NCBI GenBank assembly: GCA_964304625.1
Contig: OZ199839.1
Location: forward strand, 5,394,001 to 5,458,000
Reading direction: 5' to 3'
Source: Kudoa neothunni
Lineage: Eukaryota; Cnidaria
DNA length: 64,000 nt
A program made the translations under genes and the position numbers. How positions within the stretch are numbered: the stretch's first letter is position 1; every line of letters starts with the position of its first letter. A model generated the notes under the pieces. That model searched no databases, had not been told where the DNA came from, and saw nothing but the letters and a program-made list of their open reading frames with translations. Shown here piece by piece: positions 33,516 to 44,912 of this stretch.

Positions 33516-34659
33516 ATGGAACACCCATCTAAACTTAACAATAATCAACTTAAATTCTCCACAGATAAGTATTACGACTGTCTTGTGACTGAATTACCTC
33601 ACTTTAACAAAAAATTTAAACTTGATCTAGAATTAAAAACCGCTTTCATTCATTTACCGAAGAATAACTTCACTTGCCATATATGCAGTATTATTATTAA
33701 CACCTACAAAGGATTAAAAAAGCATCTCTCACAAAAACATAATTGTAATAGAGTTAAAATGATCTGCCAAGTATGCAAATCCTTCAAAACTAACCAAACA
33801 AACTATCTCTATGAACACCTTAAAAATTCACATCCCGGTTTTATATCTAATAACAGATAAAATAATTCAATTCACCTCAAAAGTATAGATATTGATAACA
33901 AAGTTAACTCGTTAATTCTTCAAAACGAATTGTTAGAAAGAAGCATCTCTAAACTAGAAGAATTAAATAATTCGATAGATAATAAATTATCCCCAGATTA
34001 AACTAAACATAACATAAATACCAATAAATTAAATGTAATAAAACCAAATTTTAAAAGGGCTAAGAATAAATCGTCAATAAATCTATCAGGCTTTGACCCT
34101 AGTAGTACAAATTTCCATAACGAGGTAGTTTTTAATGATACTGCACCGGTTGACGCCCTCACTTAAGCGAAAAAGGATGTATCACACGGCTCCTAAGCTT
34201 AATAAACAAAGTATCATGACAATTTCTAACCCCTCTGCTATAAGGAATCCCTCTAATGTCACATCCCATAGTAGAGAACCAAAAAATTTAGATATCTCTT
34301 CCGACAATCCTAATAATAATACTCATAAATCTAGTAATTCCTTTAAAAAAATAAAACACCAAACTTCTACCAATAGTATTAACCAATCTTGGAATAAAAC
34401 CATAATAAATGAAAGTCATTCTTTCGTCTCTGCTCCTACTAAAAGGAAAAAACACTTGTTGACGAGTAGTACAAATAGCGGAAATCAACTTAATCTAAAA
34501 CAAAAAGAGTCAATTGGGATGAGATAAACACCGAGCTAAATGCCTTTAAAAAACAAAACTCGCTTAATGTAAACCTAATCTCAAATACACCAGCTAAGTT
34601 AAACACATTTAATGCTCCAAATAATTACCTCTACCCCTTACAATATCATATTTAATTGT
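33516..34659 (+). pseudogene. LINE N-terminal zinc-finger region
   Basis: The ATG at 33516 opens a frame with two zinc fingers, CHICSIIINTYKGLKKHLSQ and CQVCKSFKTNQTNYLYEHL followed by KNSH. These are C2H2-like, as in the N terminus of R2/R4/NeSL elements, where they bind the target DNA. The frame stops at 33858. The same frame continues with a heptad-like stretch (LILQNELLERSISKLEEL) through TAA codons at about 33999 and 34165. A frameshift then leads to the Lys/Ser/Asn-rich segment at 34135-34527 and to AFKKQNSLNVNL in another frame. The rest of the protein is beyond the nested elements at 37047. Confidence 0.78.
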
Positions 34660-34660
34660 T

Positions 34661-36495
34661 TCGCTTGAAAACTGTTTGACGTAATACCGACGTTAAATAT
34701 TTAATGAATATAATGATGAATACACCCTGAAATATTTACTGCGTTTTCAAAATTAAAAATAATTTTATCGACATAATCGATTCATTGATTTTTTGTTGAG
34801 TTAGAGTCGAATTTTAGTTTATGATTGTTCAACCGTTTATTTACTCAATAAAATTTAAATTTTAAAATTTGTCACTAACATAAGATGCGCTTAAATAATC
34901 GTTACATTTTTGCCACTATTTAACTGACGTGGTAAGATGAGCGATATTTCTAACCAACGACAATTTTCTAAATTATTGTTGGATAATAATGCGTTAATCG
35001 ATTATTTAACCACGAAACGATTGATCCAAGAAATTCCGAGCAGATGTAAAAATTGCCATATGTACAATACAACACTATGAAAGTGAACATGTTTCAGCGA
35101 AAAAAAGTGATCGGTCGACCCCAATAATGATTTAATTTACGATGCGCTCGAAAGAATAACGTATAAATGCTCAAAGTTTATAGAATTATATTTTTTTTAT
35201 ATTCCTGAGAAAAAATTGTAGAACAACGTTTTCACCATGTAACAACACTTTTTTGCAATAACCAACTGTTTGGGACAAAACATTTCGAAACTGACAATGT
35301 CCCAAATATTCGACCTTGTTTATCTGTGGTGTGTTGGAGAACAAAGATGTTCCACAATGAGTTTGACGGGAATCAGTAGTAAAACTGTTTTGTTTTGGGT
35401 TTCTTCCCTCAGGAGTGTTTGTACTCAAACTTTCGATGGTCGCAAAAAATTTGGTGAAAAAAACACGATCTGAGATATACGAAAATGTACTGAGAGATAA
35501 GCGAAAGAATAATAGGGGTCGTTACCTCCCAACGGATCATTCGAACACAATGCCCCTAAAGATGCTTATCTACCTAGTGATCCTGAGGATGATGATTCTG
35601 AGACGTAGTCAACCGGAGCAAGATATGGTATATATGGTAACCGGGTTGGCGGCCCCTGGGTAGTCGGAATTTGTGAATGTTCCGTGGACGACAATGGCCA
35701 ACGTAGTTTGCTTGAATCACGTTTTTTCATCGTCCAAAGCAGAGACAAGCACACCCTTAGCTCGTTAATCTCACAAGAGATGAGGGAACCACAATATTTA
35801 CTGACGAGTGGAGGAGATATTGCGAATTAAGCATGCTTGGCTATAATCATAAAAATAAGCCATTCTTTACAGTACGTGGATGATGACAGTAACCACACAA
35901 ATACAGTAGAAGTGGTCTGGCATCACTTAAAAACGAAGAGACTACGCGGAATGAGTGGAATGCCTAGATATATGCTCAATTCTTACTAGCACGTAGAATA
36001 GCTAAGATCAAAACACAGGAATATATGGGAATTTTTCGAGTTCATTTTGAGCTCAATTTCTGATATAAACTCTATACATCAACCCGGAATTTATTATTTT
36101 TCTTCGATATTATTTAGTGTTTACTCTTTATGCGGATAGAGTATATATATATCGTTATATTTATCAAAAGATAGCACCGTTAATTACAGAAACATCATAC
36201 ATAAAAAATTTAACTTTGAGGAAAGTTTAAAAATGTTTTGCCTTAAGTTTGGACGATTAATTCATGTGAACATAATATTACAAAGGATCCAATTAATAAC
36301 AAAATTTGTTCATATTGTATGCACATTCAACATTATAGCAACAATATATAAATATTGCACGCAAAATTGTAATATATACACGAGAATATAAAAATCAATT
36401 TTATCATGTAAGATTTGAAAACTGTAACTCAATATACCCTACCACATATATATATAAATAATCAGTCAGAACTTTCCATAAATGAATATATTCAA
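34661..36495 (+). mobile_element. Merlin A, nested in the LINE
   Basis: The region holds a decayed Merlin (IS1016-like) transposase and AT-rich flanks. Exact element ends and target duplication could not be identified. The right part (36000-36495) is AT-rich and non-coding. Confidence 0.65.
34937..35985 (+). pseudogene. Merlin A transposase pseudogene
   Basis: The ATG at 34937 opens a short frame with LLLDNNALIDYLTTKRL and a zinc-like CKNC. Further frames give IFDLVYLWCVGEQ and TGISSKTVLFWVSSLRSVC (35270-35430), then RDKRKNNRGRYLP (about 35490-35530) and WVVGICECSVDDNGQRSLL (about 35655-35715). The final region includes NTVEVVWHHLKTKRLRGMSG (about 35895-35960). This is the order of the ISXO2-like/Merlin transposase domain. 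The frame shifts repeatedly. It is closely similar to Merlin B at 57700-58501 (GKRKNNRGSYLS). Confidence 0.85.
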
Positions 36496-36662
36496 TGTTG
36501 GGGCTGGAAGATAATTCTGCGACACCAAGGATATGATGTCCTACGATATCTTGGTCGGCACCTATATGAAATAATATACAGTTAGCGCTAACTATATAAA
36601 CCGCTTGATATTAGTCTCTTGAGGTTGTTGTATGTTTGAAGTGATAGTTTCTTGCCTTAACA
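36496..36662 (+). repeat. Gypsy C 5' LTR
   Basis: TG...CA, 167 bp, partner of the solo LTR at 1608-1774. It contains AACTATATAAACC (TATA box-like) and, near its 3' end, the ATG at 36632 that starts gag inside the LTR, as in gypsy A. Confidence 0.85.
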
Positions 36663-37045
36663 TAGGCTCAGTGGCACATTTGGACTCATTTGATGGAATT
36701 GATGTGGAACCTTGGTTAGAAATATTTGATTTTCTCCTACTCCATAGAAATATTCCAGAGGAAAGACATACGTTAGAATTACTGGTCTCGTTGTCTTCGA
36801 AAATGTTCACCATCGTTCAGTAAACTGGTTTAGAGTTGGATTCACCTTACGCTTCTGTAAAATCATTCCTTAAGGCAAGATTTGGAAAGGTGAAGGACTC
36901 GTATGTTGTGCAACGGGAGTTTTCCATCTGTTCTCAGGAGTATGGAAAAACCCTTGTAGAAATGGAAGAGGAAATCCGAAGAGGAAGAGCTGCATATTTT
37001 TCCATCGGATCTGAACTCCTCGATCAAATAAACAATCTTTTTGCG
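36632..37045 (+). pseudogene. Gypsy C gag pseudogene
   Basis: The first segment, MFEVIVSCLNIGSV, starts in the LTR and crosses the LTR border. LLLHRNIPEERHTLELLVSL is nearly the same as in gypsy A. A TAA at about 36821 and a new frame (36836 onward) with DSPYASVKSFLKARFGK complete the capsid until the junction with LINE sequence. It is a decayed copy. Confidence 0.85.
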
Positions 37046-37046
37046 A

Positions 37047-38458
37047 AAAATCCAAAACTGTCGTTTGAAAGTATCTGTGGTAGGAAATTACCTAAGACCA
37101 ATATTCCTTTTAATGAGATAATTTCCTTCTGTAAAAATCTCTGGAACGATTCAAAAATATTTAAACTTCCTAATCTTGACATCTTTTACCATAAATACAA
37201 TTGGCCTGTGAATCATTTTACAAATAAAGAGATATGGAACCGATTTAATAAAATTAATCCACATGCTGCCAATGGTCCAGCTGATATTTCTTTTTCATCA
37301 TGGAAATGATTTGCCTCAGAATTTGGTATGAACCATCTAAGAAACCTTAATGATTTATTGATAGACGTATGTCCGATTACCTTAAGTTAACAAAAAAAAT
37401 CTTTCTACTTAAAGATCCCAATGGAGATATAAATAATCCATCAAAATATCGTCCAATTTCTTTAACAAATTCATTGTATAAATTATTTACTGGTCTCTTA
37501 GCTGGCCGTCTTCACGAAATTATTGGAAAATTTATTCACCCTGTACAAAAAGGTTTCCTTCAACAAGACGGAATTTTCCAACATCTTACCATTTTAATGA
37601 ATTGTATTCCAAAAGTAAATCTAAAAAAAATTGTAAACTGAACTTTTCCTTTATTGACTTTGCAAAAGCCTTTGATAATGTTCATCTGAATTATCTTTAA
37701 CTAAAATTAAAGAATGTTTAAGCCCCTCGATTGCTAACCATTATGGCCCAATTTTCACAAATGCAAAAACGATTATTTATGACGAAGAACAATCTGCATA
37801 TATAATATCATTAATGATATAAGACGATGATATTTATCTCCTTTGCTCTTTATTATAGGTATAGACCAACACCTCTGGAATCTAGATTCCACCACTAATG
37901 GTATCTCATAACTTCCACAACCACCAAATATTAAAAAACCTAGATTAAATATCTCTTGCCTATGCCGATGATTTCATCATAATTAAAAACTCTATTACCA
38001 ACATACAATCAACTATTCATTGTGTTGAAAAATGGCTTAAAGACAGTAACAGCCGAATCAACCAAAACAAATGTTTCTTTCCCATAAATTCCAAACATCC
38101 TTCAGACCTCAAATATGGTAATTACAATATTCCAGCTTAAAATCAAAACGATAGCTATAAATACCTAGGAATAAAATTCCGCATCTCTAACTCTGGATTT
38201 GAATCGTTCATGTCCTTATTTAATAATGAAATAACCTCCCTCTCTAAGCCTATCCTTCGATGCCCTAATCTGCACCATTCAATTAAAATAGGACTTCTTA
38301 AAATGTTTATTTTCTCCAAGTATAACCACCTCATTCGACTACATCGACTTCCTCCTCTCAATTTACATGATATAGACATCCTCTTTAGAGACCTCATCAG
38401 ATCTCTAAACCTTGCATCCATCACCAATGTCCACTTCTTCCAGTTTTTCCTCATATAG
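37047..38458 (+). pseudogene. LINE reverse transcriptase
   Basis: The segment 37047-37308 carries NKINPHAANGPADISFSSWK, the N-terminal RT block of RLE-type LINEs. Segment 37369-37641 has NPSKYRPISLTNSLYKLFTG and FIHPVQKGFLQQDGIF. Motif A is FSFIDFAKAFDNVHLNYL (about 37645-37700). Motif C is LAYADDFIIIKNS at about 37960-37990, with both Asp present. EKWLKDSNSRINQNKC and YKYLGIKF follow, then the segment to 38458. Frameshifts and stops are frequent (for example at 37641 and 38140), so it cannot make a full protein. Confidence 0.88.
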
Positions 38459-39039
38459 TGACCTTTGCATTCTCAATCTTCACTTCAAATCTATCCTTAC
38501 CACTTTAACAACATCCTAAATGTCCTCAGCAAATGCGAACATTTCCTATTCCTCTTCGATGTTTTTCTGAAGAACCTCGCTAAATCTAGAATGGTTTCTA
38601 TCCCCCACAATGCTTCCAACTCTGACATTGTTTCCCTGCTAAACTCTCCACGAACCAGCCCATTCCACAGATATTACAATCATTAATTTGCATTCATTAA
38701 CAAACACAATAGCTTCTTCCTTTCCAACTCAGGATTTATTTCCCCCAATTGTTCTGATGTTAACCCCAAATATTCTCGTCAAACTCAATCAACCAAGTCA
38801 TTTCAAACATACACCTAAAGAACTGGAAAGACATTAAAATCCAATCCATTAACATCCCTCTTTCTCCAGTTAAATCAATTTCCTCTCTGTCACACTCTTC
38901 CAAACTTTCCGATCCCTGTTTTTCCTGGTGGATCACAGCCACCCTCAACCTTTATACTCTAAGATGCTCTCCACTCTCCCAGCACATCTCTCCTCTCTCT
39001 AAAATTGATGTAGAAGATGTCACTCCCAAAACGAAACCC
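38459..39039 (+). pseudogene. LINE linker between RT and endonuclease
   Basis: This part corresponds to the thumb and linker region, with short open frames (for example 38465-38686). It leads to the zinc knuckle NETLGHILNNC near 39020-39060. It has no clear motifs of its own. Confidence 0.6.
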
Positions 39040-39468
39040 TTGGTCATATCCTCAATAATTGTCCCTTTACCCTTTCTCTACAAAAAAACACTACGACATG
39101 ACCTTGTCCTTAATTATATAATCAAAAAATCAAATCTTGCAAACTCCAATTTCATCATTGATAAAAACTATTCATCAACAAAATTAAGACCGGATCTAAT
39201 AATTCTAAATAAAGATCCCAACTTACCAGACATACTTATCGATGTCTCAATTCCCAACCTCTTCTCCAACCCCTCACAAGCATTAACCGAATCCTACAAC
39301 TATAATATTCAAAAATACTCCCACCTTATTGACATCCACCATTCAATCCACAATAAAAACCCCATTATCCAATTCATCCCTTCATCATTGACTCTCTTGG
39401 GAACCATCATCCTAACAACTCACAAATTCTTCGTATCCTTAACATACCACCATCCAAACCAATCTTAG
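39010..39468 (+). pseudogene. LINE zinc knuckle and restriction-like endonuclease
   Basis: A zinc-knuckle segment (NETLGHILNNCPFTLSLQK) is in one frame. The endonuclease is in another (39040-39468): TLRHDLVLNYI, KLRPDLIILNKDPNLPDIL and LIDVSIPNLF, then a KYSHL motif. RHD, PDxxI, the Asp of LIDVSIP and the KY pair are the usual RLE signature of R2/R4/NeSL/Dong elements. A frameshift between knuckle and RLE is near 39080. Confidence 0.87.
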
Positions 39469-39763
39469 CCACTATTTCCCAAATAACCATCAAAGGCTCA
39501 ATGAATATATACAACCAATTTATATTCTCAAACTCATCAACGCCATCAAATCCATCCTCCAACTAATGTCAACATCCACTTCTCATCCCTCGTACCATTC
39601 AAACTCCAATTCTCCATCCATCCTACAAAGTAAATATTTTTTATATTTTAACTTATATTTAGGTAAATACTCTCCTCTACCAAGTAATCCCGCTATCAAG
39701 AGCGAGGCCCTGGTGGGCTACAGATATAAACTTTAGTTTAGCTTAGTTTATATTTTGTCATTC
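39469..39763 (+). other. LINE 3' untranslated region
   Basis: Between the endonuclease stop and the 18S-like junction. No poly-A or AATAAA run at the end, which is normal for RLE-type LINEs. A GC-richer stretch (AGAGCGAGGCCCTGGTGGGC at 39699-39718) might form a 3' structural element. The junction with 18S-like CTCCGTCAATTTC is at about 39764. Confidence 0.6.
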
Positions 39764-40060
39764 TCCGTCAATTTCTTTAAATTTAGCCTTCCGTTGTGCA
39801 TTCGCTCAGAAAAGAACAAATATTTTCATTTTTTAATCTAAATTGGAGTAAACCGGGATAATAATCCGAAATCGGATCGCCTTCAGGCATGCAGTTATTA
39901 TTTACGAATTGTCAAAGTAAGCATCAACTCTCCAAGAAAAAATTCACGTCTAACTTTTATTGCCTCTACACTTCTCCATAGTCGTCAATCCCCAATTTTC
40001 CAACGTCATTTTGGAAGCCAGTACGGTTCAATTGTCTCTGTCTAAAGTTCCAGGCCATGT
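39764..40060 (-). pseudogene. 18S rRNA continuation, strongly diverged
   Basis: At 39768-39788 the plus strand reads CCGTCAATTTCTTTAAATTT, the reverse complement of 18S AAAGAAATTGACGG. It continues exactly where the 18S part at 32742 stops. Further matches in the right order are GATCGCCTTC (39876-39886) and TCCAAGAAAAAATTCACGTCTAAC (about 39930-39955), similar to the conserved GGTCCAAGAATTTCACCTCT. Sequence between them is barely alignable, so this half is either a decayed pseudogene or a mosaic. The extent to the right is unclear. Confidence 0.6.
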
Positions 40061-42054
40061 GATTACATTACATACTCCTTAACTACCCACCAAGTGTCAT
40101 GCAATAATTCCTAGATGGTGTTAAAATTTGTAGAGTATTTTCAATCTGTCGGAAACAGTAGATTCTAAGGCTACGTTCAGTATTCGCCTACTCTTCGTCG
40201 ATTGTCGAGGGCATTCGAAAAAGATCGAATGATTATTTTTATGCAAAAATACTCACACTTAAAGCTATCAAAATCATTTAAGTTTTTCATTATGGTTATT
40301 CTCGATTTTACTCTGAATATATCAAAAATTCCACCAATCGTGAGATTTTTGCTTGTTTTATACATATGTGTATGGTAAGAATATGTACATGACGGTTGGG
40401 AAGGACACAAACGATGCGAACCTATTCAGGTAAATCGTTTGCAATAAAAGATTTTATATTAAAATAGGACAATATTTGTAATTCCGAGGGTTTCTTAGTG
40501 GATAATTTTTATCTCGAATGATGCCATCATCCAAATATGACCTATGAAACTTTGAAACAACATTTGAATATGTATATATATATATATATATCAACAAATT
40601 CAACAATATTGGAATTAAAGTCCATTGTGAGGAACTTAATGACTTTAAAATTTGATGAAAAATCAAGTGAAATTGAAAAAGAGGGAATAATCGTTTAAAT
40701 TGATGAAATTGCCTTCTCAAGAGAAAATACGATATCGGACAGCTTTTATAGAGAATAATATTATGATCGGTGGTATCGATGAAGAAGGAGACGAATCTTA
40801 AAAATTTAAAGGATTCGAAACAGATAAGTTCTCGAAAATTTAACTTTAGATTATGTTAAATGGGGCTCCACCTTACGGACAGGCGATTGGCGTGTGGTTA
40901 CAACAATTGAAAATTTTCGGCGTCGCCCATTGGACTCTCATCCATTAAGGATGGTTTTTTCTCTCTCCATATAAGTTATACAATTCGTATAGAATATATT
41001 TAAGGAACATTCAAGCTAAAATACCGAAATACCATTTATAAGATTCATAGAATCTAGATGACTATAATGTGACTGACTGTTTGAACCAAAATTTTAAAAA
41101 GAGGAATTGAGTAAAATATTTGGACATATGATTACATTTACAAATTTAGAATATATCAGACTTTCCTCGGACGCGCCAAAATTTCGTTCGAAGATTACAC
41201 GTATATTGCAATTTAGTCGATTCTTACCTTTGACTTTCCTCTTCAGGTCAAGAGCAAAGTTCTAGTTTGATGAAGAAGTGTATTTATAGTGGGAAAACAA
41301 CCACATATTTCCACATACATTCCCAAATTGTATGAATTAAGGTGCTCTCAGATACCTGTATGTTAATACAGCTTAACCAACTTCCGGAACCCCAGACACG
41401 TTTTCCGTAAATTGAGCGTTAGATTATGTACTATCGGCACGGATTCATATTATTCACGTTTAGAATAATTCCAATTTATATTATCTTACCGATGCTAGGA
41501 AACTGCCTCTAAAGTTTTCAGTATGATTTAGTGTACAACATTAGATAATCGGCTAACGAATCGTATAATACGTGTATCAACTTAGGGAGTTTCCTAGCTT
41601 CTCAGGAAATATTTGCGTCGTATCGAGTTTCAAAAGAAAACCCATGCCGGAAAATATAGATAACAGAAAATGTTATTTATATTTCGTCTTATCTAGACCA
41701 AAAGTACATAAAAAATTTAGAAATCCAATCGTCCGCTATTACACAAACTTTTTAATGGCGCTGGTATATTAAATTAATACATAATATTTTATTATGGCAA
41801 AATAAAGGAATTAAGTAATACTTATAAATACAATAAATCAAATATCTTTTAATGTTTCTTATTTTAACGAGAAAAAATTAAATAACGAATAAAACTAATT
41901 ACCGTTTTGTAACACGTAGCTGAATAATTATGAATAAATTTAAAAAAAACAATACACCAGAGGTTATCATGAATAAACCATGCTTGATAAATTTATAGAT
42001 TTAGACGAAATAATGGAGTCACTGATATTGATAAAGAATAATACGTGCCAGTTA
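40061..42054. other. Intergenic, no gene recognised
   Basis: Mostly AT-rich. A TATATATA run lies at 40570-40592. A GC-richer block at 40862-40930 (TTACGGACAGGCGATTGGCG) could not be assigned. Further 18S-like decay may extend into the left side. Confidence 0.45.
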
Positions 42055-42058
42055 TTAA

Positions 42059-44109
42059 CCCTCTAATAAACTTTTGGGTAAAATTTACCCCATATTGTTG
42101 CTTACAAAGATTCCAAAAAATGTGAACATTTTTGAATTTTAATATAATGAAATTCCCGAGTAATTTTTGTAGAAAATAAGGAAATACTATGTACAGAAAT
42201 TAAATCGCATGCGCGAGTGCCGCAAATCTTATGGTGAGCGATTCTAGTGATTTTATTGACGAGTTTTGTTCATCAGAGTGTTACTAATCCATCCTCAGAT
42301 TAGTATTAATAACAAATACAACATCTAATGTATTAGCGACGAAATCTATCGTTGTCGCTCGGTAATTTAAAAATGGCATTCTCTTCGGCGCCCATTGCTA
42401 GTGTAACACAGAATGAATATGAAGATGTTAACGATGAAGATTATGATGTATCAATGACGATATAGATTAATTTGATATATAAAGAATCAGAAATTTTCTC
42501 GATTGCTTTTTGCTATTTTGTACTAACGAAATTTGCGATAAAATTATTTCATTTACGAATATGTATGGACGATATAGATTTGATGAAAAGTGGTATTGTA
42601 TGGATCTTCTAGAATTTAAATGATATTTTGGACTTCTTGCATTAATTGCAACATAGAGATAGGTAAGAACCTATTAAAAAAAGGAAAGAAATCTACCGAC
42701 GACTATTCTCTCTTAAATGATTCAAGCAACTTTCATGAGCACTCTATTTTGATGATTATCTTATTCGCGAGAAACGCAAAAAATCGACGTTCTGTCAGAT
42801 CCGTGATATTTGGAATGAGCGGGTCAGTGTCAGTATATTGCCAAAATGTTATGCTCCAAGCCAAGATATCACTGTGGATGAGCAATTGGTGTCATTTCGG
42901 CAATATATACCGATGAAACGTACCAAATATGGCTTAAAGTTTTTTTTATTGGTAGACCCCATTTCCAATTGTTTCTAACATAAATATATACCTTGGCAAG
43001 AATAATTTTGAAACACTGAGACAATGTAACGTTGGTGAAAGTGTTGTCATATCTTTAACAACTCCTCTTTTCCATTCTGGGAGAAATGTTGCTGCTGACT
43101 ATTTCTTTTCTTTTTTTTCCCTTGCTGAAAAATTGTTGGGGAAAAATTAACGTTCTTAAGGACGTTACGGAAGAACAAAAAAGAAATATCGCCATGCCGC
43201 CAATCATCACCAAAAAGGACACTTCATAGCAGAATTTTCGTTTTCCGCGAAAACTATGTTTCCTACGATCCTAAAAAATCAAGAGCTGTGATTTTGCTGA
43301 CAACTGGTAACACTGATAACTCCATTACTGAGGAATCCTCGAAATTCAAACCTCAAGTAATACTGAATTATAATAAAGCTAAAGGCGGGGTCGATAATAT
43401 CGACGGGATGCTAGCATTAGTTTCCGTTCGCCGTTTTACTCGAAGGTGGCCGCTTGTTGTACTCTTCAATATGGTGGATTTGTCGTTAATTAATACGTTT
43501 TCTTTGTATAAGGATATATTTTCGGATTTAAAAAAGAATAGAAGTGATTTTCTTAAAGAAATCGTCGAGCAATTATACAAACCATTATTGACAAGAAACT
43601 CCACAAAACCTCCAATAAAAAGAAATTTCAATAATGCTTGTATCCCAAAAAAGGAACCTCCTCTTAATATAAAACAAACAAGATGTGAATACTGCGAGAG
43701 GAAAAATGACAAAAAAAACATCAAAATGATGCAAACATTGTTACAAATTTTGTTGTCCAATTCACGCATCTGAAAATTGTTTTAATTGCTCTTAGTTTAC
43801 GATAATTTTTCTCGCATTTAATTTCGATGTTTTAACTGGCGCGAGATGTTTTATTCCGTTATGTTAACGCGACTCCTTTTTTTATGAAAAGTCGACGTAT
43901 AACGATTTAAGACGAATCGTAAACGAAACCGATTATCACGGGATTAAGTCAAAACTTATTACGCATTTGCCGGCATTTCGCCCATAGGAATTAATTATTC
44001 AACAATATTGATATTAGATTTTTTTTAATGTTATAATTCAAAAAAAATGTAGAGTAAAATTTACCCCAAAGTCCGTTACACGTTCATCGTTTTTGGGATC
44101 ATAAAAGGG
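42059..44109 (+). mobile_element. piggyBac B, TTAA-flanked, broken
   Basis: The element starts CCCTCTAATAAACTTTTGGG after TTAA (42055-42058) and ends ATCATAAAAGGG before TTAA (44110-44113). Internal to each end is TAAAATTTACCCC, at 42079-42091 and 44057-44069, so the subterminal repeats match. TTAA duplication and CCC/GGG tips are the piggyBac hallmark. Its 2.05-kb length is shorter than the intact piggyBac C. Confidence 0.9.
42374..43773 (+). pseudogene. piggyBac B transposase pseudogene
   Basis: The ATG at 42374 begins a short acidic N terminus (MAFSSAPIASV, then DVNDEDYDVS). Then 42620-42916 overlaps the catalytic region, whose correct reading, ITVDEQLVSFRQYIPMKRTK, is in a second frame (about 42868-42930). 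The next Asp is in NVAADYFFSFF (about 43085-43115). The third is in NYNKAKGGVDNIDGM within the frame 43288-43773, which ends in the Cys-rich tail RCEYCERKNDKK. All three Asp positions remain, but frames are broken. Confidence 0.87.
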
Positions 44110-44113
44110 TTAA

Positions 44114-44908
44114 AAATGCATAAAATATAAATTTTGCAATAGTGTTACTAATTATTAATCAAAATATATTCCTAAAAATTACAAATATGGATTTAATGGA
44201 GCAAATATTATAAAAACATTATTATGGAGATCAAAACATCACCAACAATATTTACACATTTAATAAAGTAGGTAGTTCCTATTTGAAAAGTTAAATCTAT
44301 TTTATAATCTCAATATGGTGCAAAGTTCGGTTATTACAGAATAATTTTACATTAAAGTATAAAAAATTTGAAACCAATTACTCTAAAAACTAAAAATTAA
44401 TAAACTTTAAAAAATATTTAAATAAACTGCAAATCTAATTCATTCCATTAAATAGAAACGTCGGAATATGTATACAAAATTCGTATGAAAACAAAAAAAT
44501 TACGACAAGTTTTAGAAAATATTGAAATTTAAAATATTTTTAATTAATAACACGTTTAAAGGAAACAAAGTCATCATCAGATACTAAATCTTAACAAAAA
44601 AGTGAATATATTTATACATAGAATTTAAAAATATAACACAAAAATACAATTCTAGCATATTTCCTCAAAAAATCGAATAAAGCAATGTCGATATTTTTGA
44701 ACACCTTATTCGTACATTTTGGATCGATTATAAAATAATTTTTTACGCTAATTTAATTAACGAATCTATTTACTATGAGGATTTTTTACAAAACTTTGAA
44801 ATAAACTTTATAAAAATTGTTTAAAAACATTATTATAATCATGAATTTTTACAATTAATCATAAAATTTATCCAAACAAAACAATTCTGGAATTTTAATC
44901 GGGTTTTA
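44114..44908. other. AT-rich spacer between two piggyBac elements
   Basis: No coding pattern or repeat end was recognised in these 795 bp. Confidence 0.5.
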
Positions 44909-44912
44909 TTAA

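Larger units (their letters stand above)
36496..37046 (+). mobile_element. Gypsy C: 5' LTR and gag fragment
   Basis: An LTR of TGTTGGGGCTGG...GCCTTAACA (36496-36662) is followed by TAGGCTCAGTGGC (primer-binding-like) and a gag frame. The frame is related to gypsy A gag over SFDGIDVEPWLEIFDFLLL and FLKARFGKVKDSYVVQREF. It has a stop at about 36822. The sequence leaves the gypsy family at about 37046, where LINE coding begins. So this is a 3'-truncated copy, with no pol and no second LTR. Confidence 0.85.
32743..39763 (+). mobile_element. RLE-type LINE inserted in 18S, antisense, with nested elements
   Basis: A plus-strand non-LTR retrotransposon occupies the gap in the 18S gene. From 5' to 3' it has a 5' region of about 770 bp, a frame with two C2H2-like zinc fingers and a coiled coil, and Lys/Ser-rich linker sequence (to about 34660). 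A gap filled by other elements follows (34661-37046), then a reverse transcriptase (37047-38450) with YADD and YKYLG. After a linker comes a zinc knuckle with a restriction-like endonuclease (about 39010-39468), then a 3' UTR of about 290 bp without a poly-A tail. This order is that of R2/R4/NeSL-type LINEs. Summed coding length is about 1,190 codons, usual for the group. Many stops make it defective. It lies antisense to the 18S. Confidence 0.85.

Noticed and set aside
40862..40930. GC-richer block as another rRNA piece
   Set aside because: I could not align it to conserved rRNA blocks on either strand by eye.
41572..41772. 66-codon open frame as a small host gene
   Set aside because: No recognisable domain or supporting signals; length is within chance expectation in AT-rich DNA.
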